Assembly: GCF_013364155.1 (NCBI RefSeq)
Contig: NZ_CP054916.1
Span: 6,383,001-6,447,000, forward strand
DNA from: Streptomyces sp. NA02950
GTDB taxonomy: Bacteria; Actinomycetota; Actinomycetes; Streptomycetales; Streptomycetaceae
DNA length: 64,000 bases
Reading direction: 5' to 3'
Part shown: one piece after another, positions 1 through 7,593 of the stretch
How positions within the stretch are numbered: position 1 is the first letter of the stretch
How the letters are laid out: the number at the start of each line of letters is the position of its first letter
The notes under the pieces: generated by a model
Database searches by the model: none
Seen by the model: the letters and a program-made list of their open reading frames with translations, nothing else
What the model was told of the DNA's origin: nothing
Made by a program: the position numbers and the translations under genes

Positions 1-364
1 AGCCGGTGGTGATGGATTCGGTAGCCCTCGGGGGCGGGCCGGTGATCTCGGCGCCGGGCGAGATCACCTTGCGCGGCAGCTCCTTGTAGACAGCCGTGGG
101 GCTGACCTCCCGCCCCGCCTGGTCCTGGATGAAGACCTTGTCGGGCATGATGACCACCGGTTCGCCGGGGTGCAGCCCGGCCGCGCTGAGCTGGTCCCTG
201 ACGGAGACGGCGGTCTTCCGGGCGTCGGTCTTCGCGCTCTCGCGCAGGTTCTGCTGGAGGGTCAGTACGAGGGCGAGCACACACAGCCCGATGGCGAACG
301 TGACGGTCCCGGCCGCCGCCACCACGGCCTTGGCGCGGACGCTCATCCCACCGGTGAGTCTCAT
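1..364 (-). CDS. sensor histidine kinase, N-terminal part (runs off the window)
   Basis: Membrane sensor kinase that would phosphorylate the response regulator encoded just upstream on the same strand. Only about 121 N-terminal residues are in the window: a start ATG at 364, a short cytoplasmic stretch (MRLTGGMSVRAKAV), one hydrophobic segment at about residues 14-37, then the start of an extracytoplasmic domain that still continues at base 1. The HisKA and HATPase domains lie outside. The gap to the regulator is 65 bp, so the two are probably one operon. No cysteine pair or other distinctive sensing motif is visible, so the signal cannot be named. Assignment rests on topology plus the neighbouring OmpR-type regulator. 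Confidence 0.75.
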   Translation of the reverse strand, partial: MRLTGGMSVRAKAVVAAAGTVTFAIGLCVLALVLTLQQNLRESAKTDARKTAVSVRDQLSAAGLHPGEPVVIMPDKVFIQDQAGREVSPTAVYKELPRKVISPGAEITGPPPRATESITTG

Positions 365-429
365 ACCGCGCCCACTCCCTCCGCCCCTCTGCCCCTCCGC
401 CTCTTTTGCCGCCACGGGTGTGCACGCCC

Positions 430-1185
430 CTAGCCGCCGTCGCGGGCCAGCAGATACCCGGCGCCGCGGATGGTGCGGATCGCGGTCCTTCCGTACGGCA
501 CATCGATCTTCCGGCGCAGGCTTCTGATGTACACCTCGACGAGGTTGGCGCCTCCGTCGTAGGCGGTGTCCCACACCGTTTGCACGATCTCGGACTTGGA
601 GATCACCTGTCCGGCGCGGCGGGCCAGACATTCCAGTACGGCGAACTCCTTGGCCGTGAGGGTGACGTTCTGGCCGCCGCGCGAGCAGGCCAGCGCGGCC
701 GGTTCCAGCCGCAGGTCGCCCAGCTCCAGCAGTTCGGGCCGGTCCAGCCCGCCGCGCCGGACCAGGGCGCGGACGCGGGCGATCAGGACGACGTACGAGA
801 ACGGCTTGGTGAGGTAGTCGTCGGCCCCGACATCGAGCCCGTCGGCCTCGTCGTACTCACCGTCCTTGGCGGTCAGCATCAGGATCGGCGTCCAGACGCC
901 CGCCTCGCGCAGCCGGGAGCAGACCTGGTAGCCGGACATCCCGGGAAGCATCACATCGAGCACGATCGCGGCGTACTCGGCGCCGGTGGGTGCGCCGGGG
1001 GAGGGGCGGTCGGCGAAGCCGTGGGCGTCGGCGGGGCCGCGGGTGTCGGCGCCCGCCGCGGCCAGGCCCATCGTCAGACCGCCCGGCCCGTCCCCGGCCT
1101 CCTCGACGGTGAAGCCCTCTTCCTCCAGCCCCTCCCGCAGGAGTTCCCGGAGCCGGGCGTCGTCTTCCACCACGAGTATGCGCAC
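430..1185 (-). CDS. OmpR/PhoB-family response regulator with an enlarged receiver domain
   Basis: DNA-binding partner of the kinase encoded downstream. The receiver domain starts MRILVVEDD. The phospho-acceptor is D77 in IVLDVMLPG, with T105 (LTAKD) and K127 (LTKPF) as the conserved switch residues. The C-terminal half is a winged helix of the Trans_reg_C type (LTAKEFAVLECLARR, then RSLRRKID and RTIRGAGYLL). At 251 residues it is about 25 longer than usual: an Ala/Gly/Pro-rich insertion at roughly residues 40-66 enlarges the segment before the phospho-acceptor strand. The upstream region carries three copies of a TCAGC-N6-TCAGC motif, a good candidate for its own binding site. Family is certain; the regulon is inferred only. 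Confidence 0.93.
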   Translation of the reverse strand: MRILVVEDDARLRELLREGLEEEGFTVEEAGDGPGGLTMGLAAAGADTRGPADAHGFADRPSPGAPTGAEYAAIVLDVMLPGMSGYQVCSRLREAGVWTPILMLTAKDGEYDEADGLDVGADDYLTKPFSYVVLIARVRALVRRGGLDRPELLELGDLRLEPAALACSRGGQNVTLTAKEFAVLECLARRAGQVISKSEIVQTVWDTAYDGGANLVEVYIRSLRRKIDVPYGRTAIRTIRGAGYLLARDGG

Positions 1186-1207
1186 CGGCTCAGGATGGCA
1201 CGCGCCC

Positions 1208-1314
1208 GCTGAATCCCCGCTGAAACGGACCGGGCGCCCTCGGCGCGCAGCAGCTGCCCTCGGCCCGGAGCAGGCCCTTCAGCGGGGACTCAGCTCTTTC
1301 AGCGAGGACTCAGC
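1208..1314. promoter_or_regulatory. cluster of three TCAGC-N6-TCAGC motifs, candidate response-regulator operator
   Basis: A 17-bp motif, TTCAGCGGGGAYTCAGC, occurs at 1278-1294, again as TTCAGCGAGGACTCAGC at 1298-1314, and inverted at 1208-1224. Each copy is a direct repeat of TCAGC with an 11-bp period, and the two plus-strand copies start 20 bp apart. Tandem half-sites with one helical turn of spacing are the usual target form for OmpR-family regulators. The cluster lies between the regulator gene and the divergent secreted-protein gene, so autoregulation and control of that gene are both plausible. Confidence 0.6.
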
Positions 1315-1419
1315 ATCGATGCGACACCGTGAACGCGCCGTCGGACCGAGGTCCACCGGCCCGAACTCCACCGACAGGCAACGGAGTTCGGTCGCCCGAC
1401 GAGAAGGAGACATGTGACG

Positions 1420-2028
1420 ATGTCGACGACGACCCGCTCCGCGACCGCGAAGCGACGCACCATCCTGTTCACCGTGGCCGCGGGTGCCCTGGCCCTGGGA
1501 GCGGCGCCCGCCTCGGCTTCCTCCTCCGCCTCCGCCTCGGCCTCCGCGGAGAAGAACGGCGATCGCGTCCGGATCATCTGCGACGCCCCGCGCGCGAACG
1601 GCGAAGCGGAGGCCCGGGACACGATCACCATCCGCGGGGAGGAGTCCGCCCCCGCGCGGTTCGCGTGCGGTGAGCCGGCGCCCGGCAAGGTGACCAAGGT
1701 CCACAAGCTCCCCAAGGGGGCCAAGGTCATCGAGTGGAACAAGGCCACCGAGGCGCTCAGGTCCGGCAAGGCCACCAAGCCCGGCAAGGGCTGCGCCGCG
1801 CTCATCGTGCACAAGGGCGCCGGGCGGGGCGGGGACAAAAAGGCGATCCCCGCCCTGCCTGCCCTGCCGGGCAAGCACGGTGAGCGCGTGAAGCTCGGAG
1901 AGGTCGTGAAGCACGCGAAGTCCGTCAGGATCATCAAGGTGGGCAAGCCCGTGAAGCCGGGCAAAATGTGCATTGTGATCAAGGACGGACACCGGGTGGC
2001 CAAGCCGTCCGAGGTGGCCGCGGACTGA
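1420..2028 (+). CDS. lysine-rich secreted protein of unknown function
   Basis: About 202 residues with a Sec-type signal peptide: basic start (TRSATAKRR), hydrophobic core, then an APASA-type cleavage region followed by a Ser/Ala tract. The mature part is cationic and rich in K, G and P, with repeated KPGK-type motifs (APGKVTKVHK, KPGKGCAAL, KPGKMCIVI) and four cysteines that could form disulfides. ATG at 1420 is preferred because AAGGAG at 1404-1409 is well spaced; GTG at 1414 is the alternative. It is divergent from the two-component operon and shares its TCAGC-rich upstream region, so it may be a target of that system. No known domain recognised. Confidence 0.7.
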   Translation: MSTTTRSATAKRRTILFTVAAGALALGAAPASASSSASASASAEKNGDRVRIICDAPRANGEAEARDTITIRGEESAPARFACGEPAPGKVTKVHKLPKGAKVIEWNKATEALRSGKATKPGKGCAALIVHKGAGRGGDKKAIPALPALPGKHGERVKLGEVVKHAKSVRIIKVGKPVKPGKMCIVIKDGHRVAKPSEVAAD

Positions 2029-2077
2029 CGGTCACCCGTACCCGATGGACCGGTCGGCAGCAGGGGGTCCCGGCCGC

Positions 2078-2106
2078 GGGCCCGGCGCGCACCGCGCGCC
2101 GGGCCC
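2078..2106 (+). terminator. strong terminator hairpin after the secreted-protein gene
   Basis: Perfect 13-bp inverted repeat GGGCCCGGCGCGC / GCGCGCCGGGCCC with a 3-base loop, 50 bases after the stop codon at 2028. There is no T tract, as is usual in streptomycetes. The group II intron begins about 20 bases further on. Confidence 0.85.
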
Positions 2107-2543
2107 TGTCGGTATGCCCGGCATGGGCGATTGCTTGGGGGTGGAAGTCCCCTGGGGGAAGAGGTGGTGCTAACCCCGAGCCGGAGGCAACGGCGTCATC
2201 GTGAGGTGGGGTCGGGAGGAAGCCCGAGGCGAGACCTGGGCACTGAGGAACACGAACCGTGTATGAGGCGTGCTGGTCGGGTGAGCCCGCCGACGAGGGT
2301 GAAGCCCGTCACTGCCAAGAAGGCCAGTGCGTAAACGCGGCAGCGGTCCAGGGACAGTGATCGTTCTTATCCGGGGAGGTCTGTCCGGGTGTCGGTTGTG
2401 CTGAGGTGCCGCCGCGCCGACGGTCCGCACTGGAAGGTGCGGGCTGACCGGGCAGAAGTCAGCAGAGGTCGTAGTACCAGCCGGGGTGGCCGTGAGTGCG
2501 GCGGGCTGGGAAGGGCCGAACATCGAGTGGAACGGGTGATGTG

Positions 2544-3959
2544 ATGTCTGCTCGTGCCGGGCACGATGACCGCAGCAAGTCCGCGTCAGTGGTGCCGTCC
2601 GGGGAGGGACCGGTGCATTCCGGCGATGTCCTGGCGGAGCGTAGTGTCCGGTCGGCGCGTCTCACGGAAGACGTTCACCGCGAACAGGAACCCGCCTTGT
2701 GGGAGTTGATGCTCTCGAAGGAGAACCTGCTCGCGGCGCTCAACCGCGTCGAAGCGAACCGGGGGGCTCCCGGGGTGGACGGGATGACCACGGCGGAGCT
2801 TCGTCCGTGGTTGCTGGTGCACTGGCCCGTTGTCCGGGCTGAGCTCGATGCGGGCACTTACCGGCCGGCGCCGGTCCGTCAGGTGATCATCCCGAAGCCT
2901 GGCGGCGGTGAGCGGATGCTGGGGGTGCCGCGGGTGCTGGACCGCTTGATCCAGCAGGCTATCGCGCAAGTGCTCGTGCCCGTTTTCGACCCGCAGTTTT
3001 CGGGGTCGTCCTTCGGGTTCCGTCCCGGCCGGTCCGCTCATCAGGCGGTCAGGGTCGCGAGGCGGGCGATCGAGGACGGCCACCGGTGGGTCGTGGACCT
3101 TGATCTGGACCGGTTCTTCGACCGGGTTCAGCACGATGTCCTGATGGCGCGGGTCGCGCGGAAAGTCAGTGACCGCAGGGTCTTGAAGTTGATCCGCAGG
3201 TACCTGGAAGCCGGGATCATGGTGGACGGCGTGAAGATGCCGAGTGCGGAGGGAACCCCGCAGGGGTCGCCGCTTTCGCCCGTCTTGTCGAACGTCATGC
3301 TCGACGACCTGGACCGGGAGCTGTTCAGGCGCGGTCACCGGTTCGTGCGTTACGCCGACGATGTGCGCGTCTTCGTGCGGAGCGAACGGGCCGCCCACAG
3401 GGTGCTTGCCTCGGTCACGGCCGTGGTCGAGCAGCGGTTGAAACTGAAGGTCAACCGGGAGAAGTCAAGAGTTGTCCGAGCGTCCGCCGCCATGCTGCTG
3501 GGGTTCGGCTTCTACTTCACCCGGAACGGGGTCAGGATCCGGATTGACCCGAAGGCGCTGGCGCGCTGGAAGGCGAAGATCCGGGAGCTGACCTCACGCC
3601 GGTGGAGCATCGCGATGGACGAACGGATCGCGAAGATCGACCGGTTCATGACCGGGTGGATGGGCTACTTCCGGATCTCGGATGCCTCCAGGGCGTTCCG
3701 GGACCTGGACGAGTGGTTCCGCCGCAGGATGCGGCAGATCCGCTGGAAGGAATGGAAGCGTCCCAGGACGCGCCAGGCCATGCTGCGAAAGCTCGGCATC
3801 AGCGAGCGGCTCTCCCGTGAATGGGGAGGCACCAGCAAGGGCTACTGGCGGGTCGCGGGGTCTCCCGTCCTTGCGCGGGCACTGCCCAATGCCTACTGGG
3901 ACGATCTTGGTCTGCGCACGCTCAAGCCGACCTGGCAACGGTTGAGATCAGCTGGATGA
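2544..3959 (+). CDS. ltrA: group II intron reverse transcriptase/maturase
   Basis: Intron-encoded protein of about 471 residues that helps splicing and copies the intron RNA into DNA. Reverse transcriptase blocks are clear: GAPGVDGMT, VIIPKPGGGERMLGVP, SSFGFRPGRSAHQAV, DLDLDRFFDRVQHD, GTPQGSPLSP and the catalytic YADD at about residues 270-273. A maturase X domain follows (FMTGWMGYFRISDA, RMRQIRWKEWKRP). No HNH-type endonuclease with paired cysteines is present, so target use probably depends on replication or hairpin structures. All catalytic residues look intact. ATG at 2544 is chosen; an in-frame GTG at 2496 is possible. It was probably acquired horizontally with the intron. Confidence 0.92.
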   Translation: MSARAGHDDRSKSASVVPSGEGPVHSGDVLAERSVRSARLTEDVHREQEPALWELMLSKENLLAALNRVEANRGAPGVDGMTTAELRPWLLVHWPVVRAELDAGTYRPAPVRQVIIPKPGGGERMLGVPRVLDRLIQQAIAQVLVPVFDPQFSGSSFGFRPGRSAHQAVRVARRAIEDGHRWVVDLDLDRFFDRVQHDVLMARVARKVSDRRVLKLIRRYLEAGIMVDGVKMPSAEGTPQGSPLSPVLSNVMLDDLDRELFRRGHRFVRYADDVRVFVRSERAAHRVLASVTAVVEQRLKLKVNREKSRVVRASAAMLLGFGFYFTRNGVRIRIDPKALARWKAKIRELTSRRWSIAMDERIAKIDRFMTGWMGYFRISDASRAFRDLDEWFRRRMRQIRWKEWKRPRTRQAMLRKLGISERLSREWGGTSKGYWRVAGSPVLARALPNAYWDDLGLRTLKPTWQRLRSAG

Positions 3960-4031
3960 ACCGCCGGATGCGTGGCCCGCATGTCCGGTGGTGTGAGAGG
4001 AGGGACGGGCGACCCGTCCCTCCTACTCGAT
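3957..4031 (+). ncRNA. group II intron domains V and VI
   Basis: Domain V (about 3957-3993) folds as ACCGCCGG paired with CCGGTGGT around an ATGCG/CGCAT upper stem. Domain VI follows as an 11-bp stem, GGAGGGACGGG (3999-4009) with CCCGTCCCTCC (4013-4023), and then TACTCGAT to the 3' splice site. The A at 4025 is a likely branch point, six bases before the end. The hairpin overlaps the last codons and stop of the maturase gene. Confidence 0.8.
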
Positions 4032-4106
4032 TGTGTGTACAGGAGGCGGCTGTCCGTCGCGGGGCCTCGCCATTCCCCCGACCCGGGCCGTTCTAGGCTC
4101 CTGATC

Positions 4107-4889
4107 ATGCCTGACATACCCCTGACGACGCTGCTCCTGCTCTGTCTGGCCGCGGCGGCGGCCGGCTGGATCGACGCCGTCGTGGGGGGCGGGGGCCTGC
4201 TGATGCTCCCCGCCCTGCTGGTGGGACTCCCGCATCTCCAGCCGACGTTCATCCTCGGCACCAACAAGGCGGTCGCCATCTGCGGCACCACGGGCGCCGC
4301 CGTCACCTACACCCGCAAGGCGCCCCTGGATCTGCGGATCGCCTTCCGCATCGGCGTGGCCGCCGCCATCGGCTCGCTCGCGGGTGCGTATCTCGCTTCC
4401 GGTATCGACAGCGGTGTTCTCCGCCCGCTCATCATGGCCGTCCTGCTGGCGGTCCTCGCGTTTGTCCTCCTGCGCCCCACCTTCGGTGCCGCCCCCGCGC
4501 TGACCGGCCCCGTCTCCCGCCACCGCGTCCTCACCGCCGTACTCGGCGTGGGCCTGGGCATCGGCTTCTACGACGGCCTCATCGGCCCCGGCACCGGCAC
4601 CTTCCTGGTCCTCGCCCTGGCCGCCACCCTCGGCACCGACCTGGTCACCTCGTCCGCCACCGCCAAGGTGGTCAACGTCTGCACCAACGTGGGCGCCCTC
4701 CTCACCTTCGGCCTCCAAGGCACCGTCCTCTGGCGCCTGGCCGCCGTCCTGGCCTGTTTCAACCTCACGGGCGGCATGGTGGGCGCGCGGATGGCGCTGA
4801 AGCGGGGGAGCGGGTTCGTGCGCGGGGTGCTGGTGGTGGTCGTGGTCTCCCTGGTGTGCAAGTTGGGGTACGACCAATGGGGTTCCTGA
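4107..4889 (+). CDS. TauE/SafE-family membrane permease
   Basis: A 260-residue integral membrane protein of the sulfite exporter TauE/SafE family, thought to move sulfite, sulfoacetate or other organic anions across the inner membrane. The sequence is hydrophobic almost throughout with about eight helices. It shows the family glycine motif twice: AGWIDAVVGGGGLLMLPALL at the start and GFYDGLIGPGTGTFLVLAL after the midpoint, plus LGTNKAVA and SATAKVVN. ATG 4107 follows TAGGCT at 4094-4099 by only seven bases and has no ribosome site, so the message may be leaderless. The group II intron lies immediately upstream. The substrate cannot be read from the sequence. Confidence 0.9.
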   Translation: MPDIPLTTLLLLCLAAAAAGWIDAVVGGGGLLMLPALLVGLPHLQPTFILGTNKAVAICGTTGAAVTYTRKAPLDLRIAFRIGVAAAIGSLAGAYLASGIDSGVLRPLIMAVLLAVLAFVLLRPTFGAAPALTGPVSRHRVLTAVLGVGLGIGFYDGLIGPGTGTFLVLALAATLGTDLVTSSATAKVVNVCTNVGALLTFGLQGTVLWRLAAVLACFNLTGGMVGARMALKRGSGFVRGVLVVVVVSLVCKLGYDQWGS

Positions 4890-5022
4890 CGGCGCGGGAG
4901 CGGCTCGCCGGGGGGAAACGACCGTCTGAGCCGCACGCGACCGCCAACAGCTCAGTTTTTCCTCCAAAGCAGGGCCATCCAGGGTTCATCCCTCAACAAC
5001 CCGACAACACTGACAGTGGGGC

Positions 5023-5697
5023 ATGTGTCGGATGGATCGGGGGACGGGGATGCGAGCGGAATTCCGGCGGTCGTCGGCCAGAGGGGCGACACCGCCGACA
5101 CTCGGGCTCTACGACATCGCCTGCCTGGCGGGCGGGCCGCAACGCGTTGTCGAAACCGCCCTGATAGCGCTCAGCGAGCGGGGCGTCGTGGTGGTCAGGC
5201 GCGCGCGGGTGCGAGCCGTCGGTGGTACGGACGGCGACCGTCCGGTCGAGCCGATCGAGCCGATCGAGCGTGCGCTGCTCGGGCTGTGTCCCCGGATCGT
5301 GCGCGCCGACGTCGTCTTCGGCGAACTGATGGGTGGCCGGGCGGTGGCGGAGATCGAGCGGCGGCTGGTGTCGTACGGCCTGCTCACCTCGCATCGCCGC
5401 CGCCCCACCCGGGTGGGCAGACGGCATCTGGAAGCGGTCCGGGAGGGCGGGGAGTTCCCCGCGTATGTCTTCGACGGCCCCGCCGCCGTCCCGGACCGGG
5501 TGCTGCGCCGTGCGGTGTGGGAGGCGGCGCCGGAGCCGTCCGATCCGGGGTGGCGGGTGATGTGGACGGGCGTGGCCCTCGCCCCGGACGACGATACGGA
5601 TTCCGGTGGGCACCCCGGATGCGGTTCCGATGGTGGCCACGGCTGTGGTGGTGGCGGTCACGGCTGCGGTGGCGGGGGCGGCGGTGGCGGCGACTGA
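5023..5697 (+). CDS. TIGR04222-type protein with a Gly/His/Cys-rich tail
   Basis: About 224 residues. The first half matches the TIGR04222 pattern of actinobacterial proteins: LGLYDIACLAGGPQRVVETA, ALSERGVVVVRR, then a winged-helix-like second segment ending in SYGLLTSHRRRP. The C-terminus is a low-complexity tail built from GHGCGGGG units. Most family members carry membrane helices; this one has none that I can see. Function is unknown. In-frame ATG codons at 5032 and 5050 are alternative starts. The tail's regularly spaced His and Cys could bind metal, but that is inference. Confidence 0.75.
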   Translation: MCRMDRGTGMRAEFRRSSARGATPPTLGLYDIACLAGGPQRVVETALIALSERGVVVVRRARVRAVGGTDGDRPVEPIEPIERALLGLCPRIVRADVVFGELMGGRAVAEIERRLVSYGLLTSHRRRPTRVGRRHLEAVREGGEFPAYVFDGPAAVPDRVLRRAVWEAAPEPSDPGWRVMWTGVALAPDDDTDSGGHPGCGSDGGHGCGGGGHGCGGGGGGGGD

Positions 5698-5724
5698 GCG
5701 GCCTCGCCGAAGTCCGGTGTGGTT

Positions 5725-5853
5725 CGGGTGCGCCCCGAAGGAGCGCCGGGCTGTGTCGAGGTGCGGCTCCGCCGCGTGGGCGCGGCCGGCCGCGACGCCG
5801 CCGCGGACGAATGACCGCCGCACCTCGCGGCACTTCCCGCGGAGCGCTGGGGC
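5725..5853. repeat. 125-bp intergenic repeat, copy A
   Basis: This stretch matches 10445-10569 over about 125 bp in the same orientation. Shared blocks include GGGCTGTG, GTGCGGC.CCGCC.CGTGGGCGCGGC, GCGGACGAA.GACCGC and CACCTCGCGGCAC.TCCCGCGGAGCGCT. Both copies lie just after a gene's stop codon and contain short inverted repeats. The rest of the gap from 5698 to 6085 holds no gene that I can support. Confidence 0.75.
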
Positions 5854-6034
5854 CGTCCCGAGGCTCCACCGACGGCCGTGGCGCCGGGCCGGAACACCCC
5901 GGACGGCCCCCCAGCCGCAACGGAGTTGCCCGTGGCTTGCGTCAGGAGCCGCGGCCGCCGAACTCGCGTACGGCCGCGGCCGGTTGGGAACCCCTCACCG
6001 TGGCGAGCACTCCCGAGGTGCGCACACGCGGATT

Positions 6035-6050
6035 TGAGTAGGGGTACTCA
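6035..6050. promoter_or_regulatory. perfect palindrome TGAGTA-GGGG-TACTCA upstream of a membrane-protein gene
   Basis: A 6+4+6 dyad ends 35 bases before the GTG start at 6086. It is the only strong symmetric element in this gap outside the repeat, and its placement fits an operator. The cognate regulator is not evident in the neighbourhood. Confidence 0.5.
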
Positions 6051-6085
6051 GGCGCCCGGCCCCCGCGCGGACGCACCATCGGGCG

Positions 6086-7045
6086 GTGGAGACCGCCGGG
6101 AAACGATGGATACGCATCCCCCTCTACACCGGGCTGGTGTGGCTGCTGGGGGCGCTGCTGGTGCCCGTGGGCCACCGGCTCGCCCTCGTGGCGTGGTGGG
6201 GGCGGGGTACGGCCGGGGTGCTGGTGGCATCGGCCGTCGTCGCGTCGGCCATGGTGGCGGCGCTCGCGTACGGCGTGGTCCCCGTCCGCCGTACGGTGCC
6301 GATGTGCCGTACGGCCGCGGGGCGGCTCGGATGGGCCCTGGTGGTGTTCTGCGGCGGCACGGTCGGACTCGCGGCGGGGGTCGGTGCCGAGCGCGCGGGG
6401 GCGCTGGACGTGGGCGGCCCGCTGTCCCGCGCGGCGCTGTGCGGGGTGCCGTACGCGTTGGTGGCTGCGTTGTTCATCGCGGGCGTAGTGGTCCGTGTCA
6501 TTTCCGGGGTGGCCGTGCTCGGTGTGGTGGCGTACGGCACCGCCGTGACCCACAAGGCGCGCCAGGCGGAGGAGGTCCACGCGCTGATGACTCGCACCTC
6601 CCTGGCGCGGCAGGAGCTGATACTGCCGGATCCGCCCGCCGGGTACCGGATGGACGAGGGCGAAGGCGATCTGGCGAACGAGGACTTCTGGGTCCGGTAC
6701 GTGTACACCGGGGCGGGGCGCGAACGGCCCGACGTGGTGTTCGCCGTCAGCCGCGGTTCCGCCGGGGGGAACGGGCGGGACGCGCGGAACGCACGGGGCG
6801 AGTGGCGCGACGGGCGGATCACCGAGTCGGCCGGGACGCGGGGCGACGGAAGCCGTGCGGTCGTCCTGACCTGCCATCGCGGCGGGCTCCGGCTCACCGT
6901 CACAGCCCACGGCGCACCCAGGAGACGGGGCGTACCGGACCCACTGGACGCGGTGGACCGGGACGAGCTGCGGCGGATGCTGCGGAAGTCCCGTACGGCC
7001 TCCGACGGCCAGGTGCTGCGCGCACTGCGCCGCCCGGTCGCCTGA
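6086..7045 (+). CDS. membrane protein of unknown function
   Basis: A 319-residue protein with four or five hydrophobic helices in the first 165 residues (for example LVWLLGALLVPVG, VLVASAVVASAMVAALAYGV, GWALVVFCGGTVGLAAGV and YALVAALFIAGVVVRVISGV). A soluble C-terminal domain of about 150 residues follows, which includes ELILPDPPAGYRM and RAVVLTCHRGGLRLTV. It starts with GTG. The soluble part looks like a small beta-rich extracytoplasmic or cytoplasmic domain but I do not recognise a family. A perfect palindrome lies just upstream, so its expression is probably controlled by a specific repressor or activator. Confidence 0.7.
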   Translation: METAGKRWIRIPLYTGLVWLLGALLVPVGHRLALVAWWGRGTAGVLVASAVVASAMVAALAYGVVPVRRTVPMCRTAAGRLGWALVVFCGGTVGLAAGVGAERAGALDVGGPLSRAALCGVPYALVAALFIAGVVVRVISGVAVLGVVAYGTAVTHKARQAEEVHALMTRTSLARQELILPDPPAGYRMDEGEGDLANEDFWVRYVYTGAGRERPDVVFAVSRGSAGGNGRDARNARGEWRDGRITESAGTRGDGSRAVVLTCHRGGLRLTVTAHGAPRRRGVPDPLDAVDRDELRRMLRKSRTASDGQVLRALRRPVA

Positions 7046-7054
7046 GCCGCGCGC

Positions 7055-7099
7055 GGCCGTCGGCGGCCGTCGGCGGCCGTCGGCGGGCGTCGGCGGACG
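7055..7099. repeat. 10-bp tandem repeat between convergent genes
   Basis: About four and a half copies of CGGCGGCCGT, the last two with one change each, fill the space between the stop codons of the membrane-protein gene and the cupin gene. Each unit is partly self-complementary, so the array may fold and help stop transcription from both sides. Confidence 0.7.
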
Positions 7100-7462
7100 T
7101 CAGGCGGTGGCCCTGTTCTCGGCGGGCGTGGGACAGCCGACCGTCGCGGTCACGGCCGTCAGCAGCACCACCGAGTCCTCCAGCGCACGCAGCCCGTGTC
7201 GCTCGTGCGGAATGCGGTGCACCTGCCCCGCGATGAGATCCGTGCTCTCGCCGCCGGTGCCGGTCAGCCGGACGTGCCCGTGCAGCACGTGCAGACTCGC
7301 CGCCGGGGGCGCGTTGTGCTCGTCGAGCTCACAGCCGGAGACCATCGCGATCACACTCTGCCGCAGCGGCCCGTCGTGCAGGAACAGATGTGCGCTGCGC
7401 CCGTGCGGATCGGACTTCGCCTGGTCCAGATGGTGGCGCGCGAGCGCGGTGAGGTCATCCAT
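7100..7462 (-). CDS. cupin-domain protein
   Basis: A 120-residue single-domain protein. The cupin fold is suggested by a conserved spacing of His and Glu residues (SGCELDEHNAPPAASLHVLHGHVRLTG, then AGQVHRIPHERHGLRAL). Cupins of this size often bind a metal and a small ligand or act as sugar or organic-acid isomerases; no specific activity can be read here. The start at 7462 (MDDLTALARHHL) is preferred because a GAGGGGC ribosome site precedes it. It is divergent from cutA and convergent with the membrane-protein gene. Confidence 0.8.
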   Translation of the reverse strand: MDDLTALARHHLDQAKSDPHGRSAHLFLHDGPLRQSVIAMVSGCELDEHNAPPAASLHVLHGHVRLTGTGGESTDLIAGQVHRIPHERHGLRALEDSVVLLTAVTATVGCPTPAENRATA

Positions 7463-7593
7463 GAGTGCCCCTCGATCGGCCTGGTCTGATCGTCGGCGGG
7501 TTCCCTCAATGGTCACCGGCTAGCGTGGTGTGCGCCAGTTCACCGGCATGTCCCGGGGAAGCCCGTGGGGCCCAGGAGAGAGGTTCAGCAGCC

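Larger units (their letters stand above)
2125..4031 (+). mobile_element. group II intron with internal reverse transcriptase gene
   Basis: A retroelement made of a catalytic intron RNA and an internal maturase gene. The 5' part (about 2125-2540) has the hallmark leader patterns of bacterial group II introns, such as GGGTGGAAGTCCCC near the start and GAGGAACACGAACC around 2243. The 3' end carries domain V and VI hairpins and ends ACTCGAT at 4031. The 5' boundary is my estimate, taken from GGGCG at 2125 as the GUGYG-like start; it may be off by several bases. The element sits about 20 bases behind a perfect terminator hairpin and is in the same orientation as the upstream gene, which is the insertion habit known for IIC introns. 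Confidence 0.85.

Noticed and set aside
1..1185. Naming the two-component pair as CutRS or CseBC
   Set aside because: The kinase is cut by the window edge and shows no diagnostic residues; the regulator alone does not decide.
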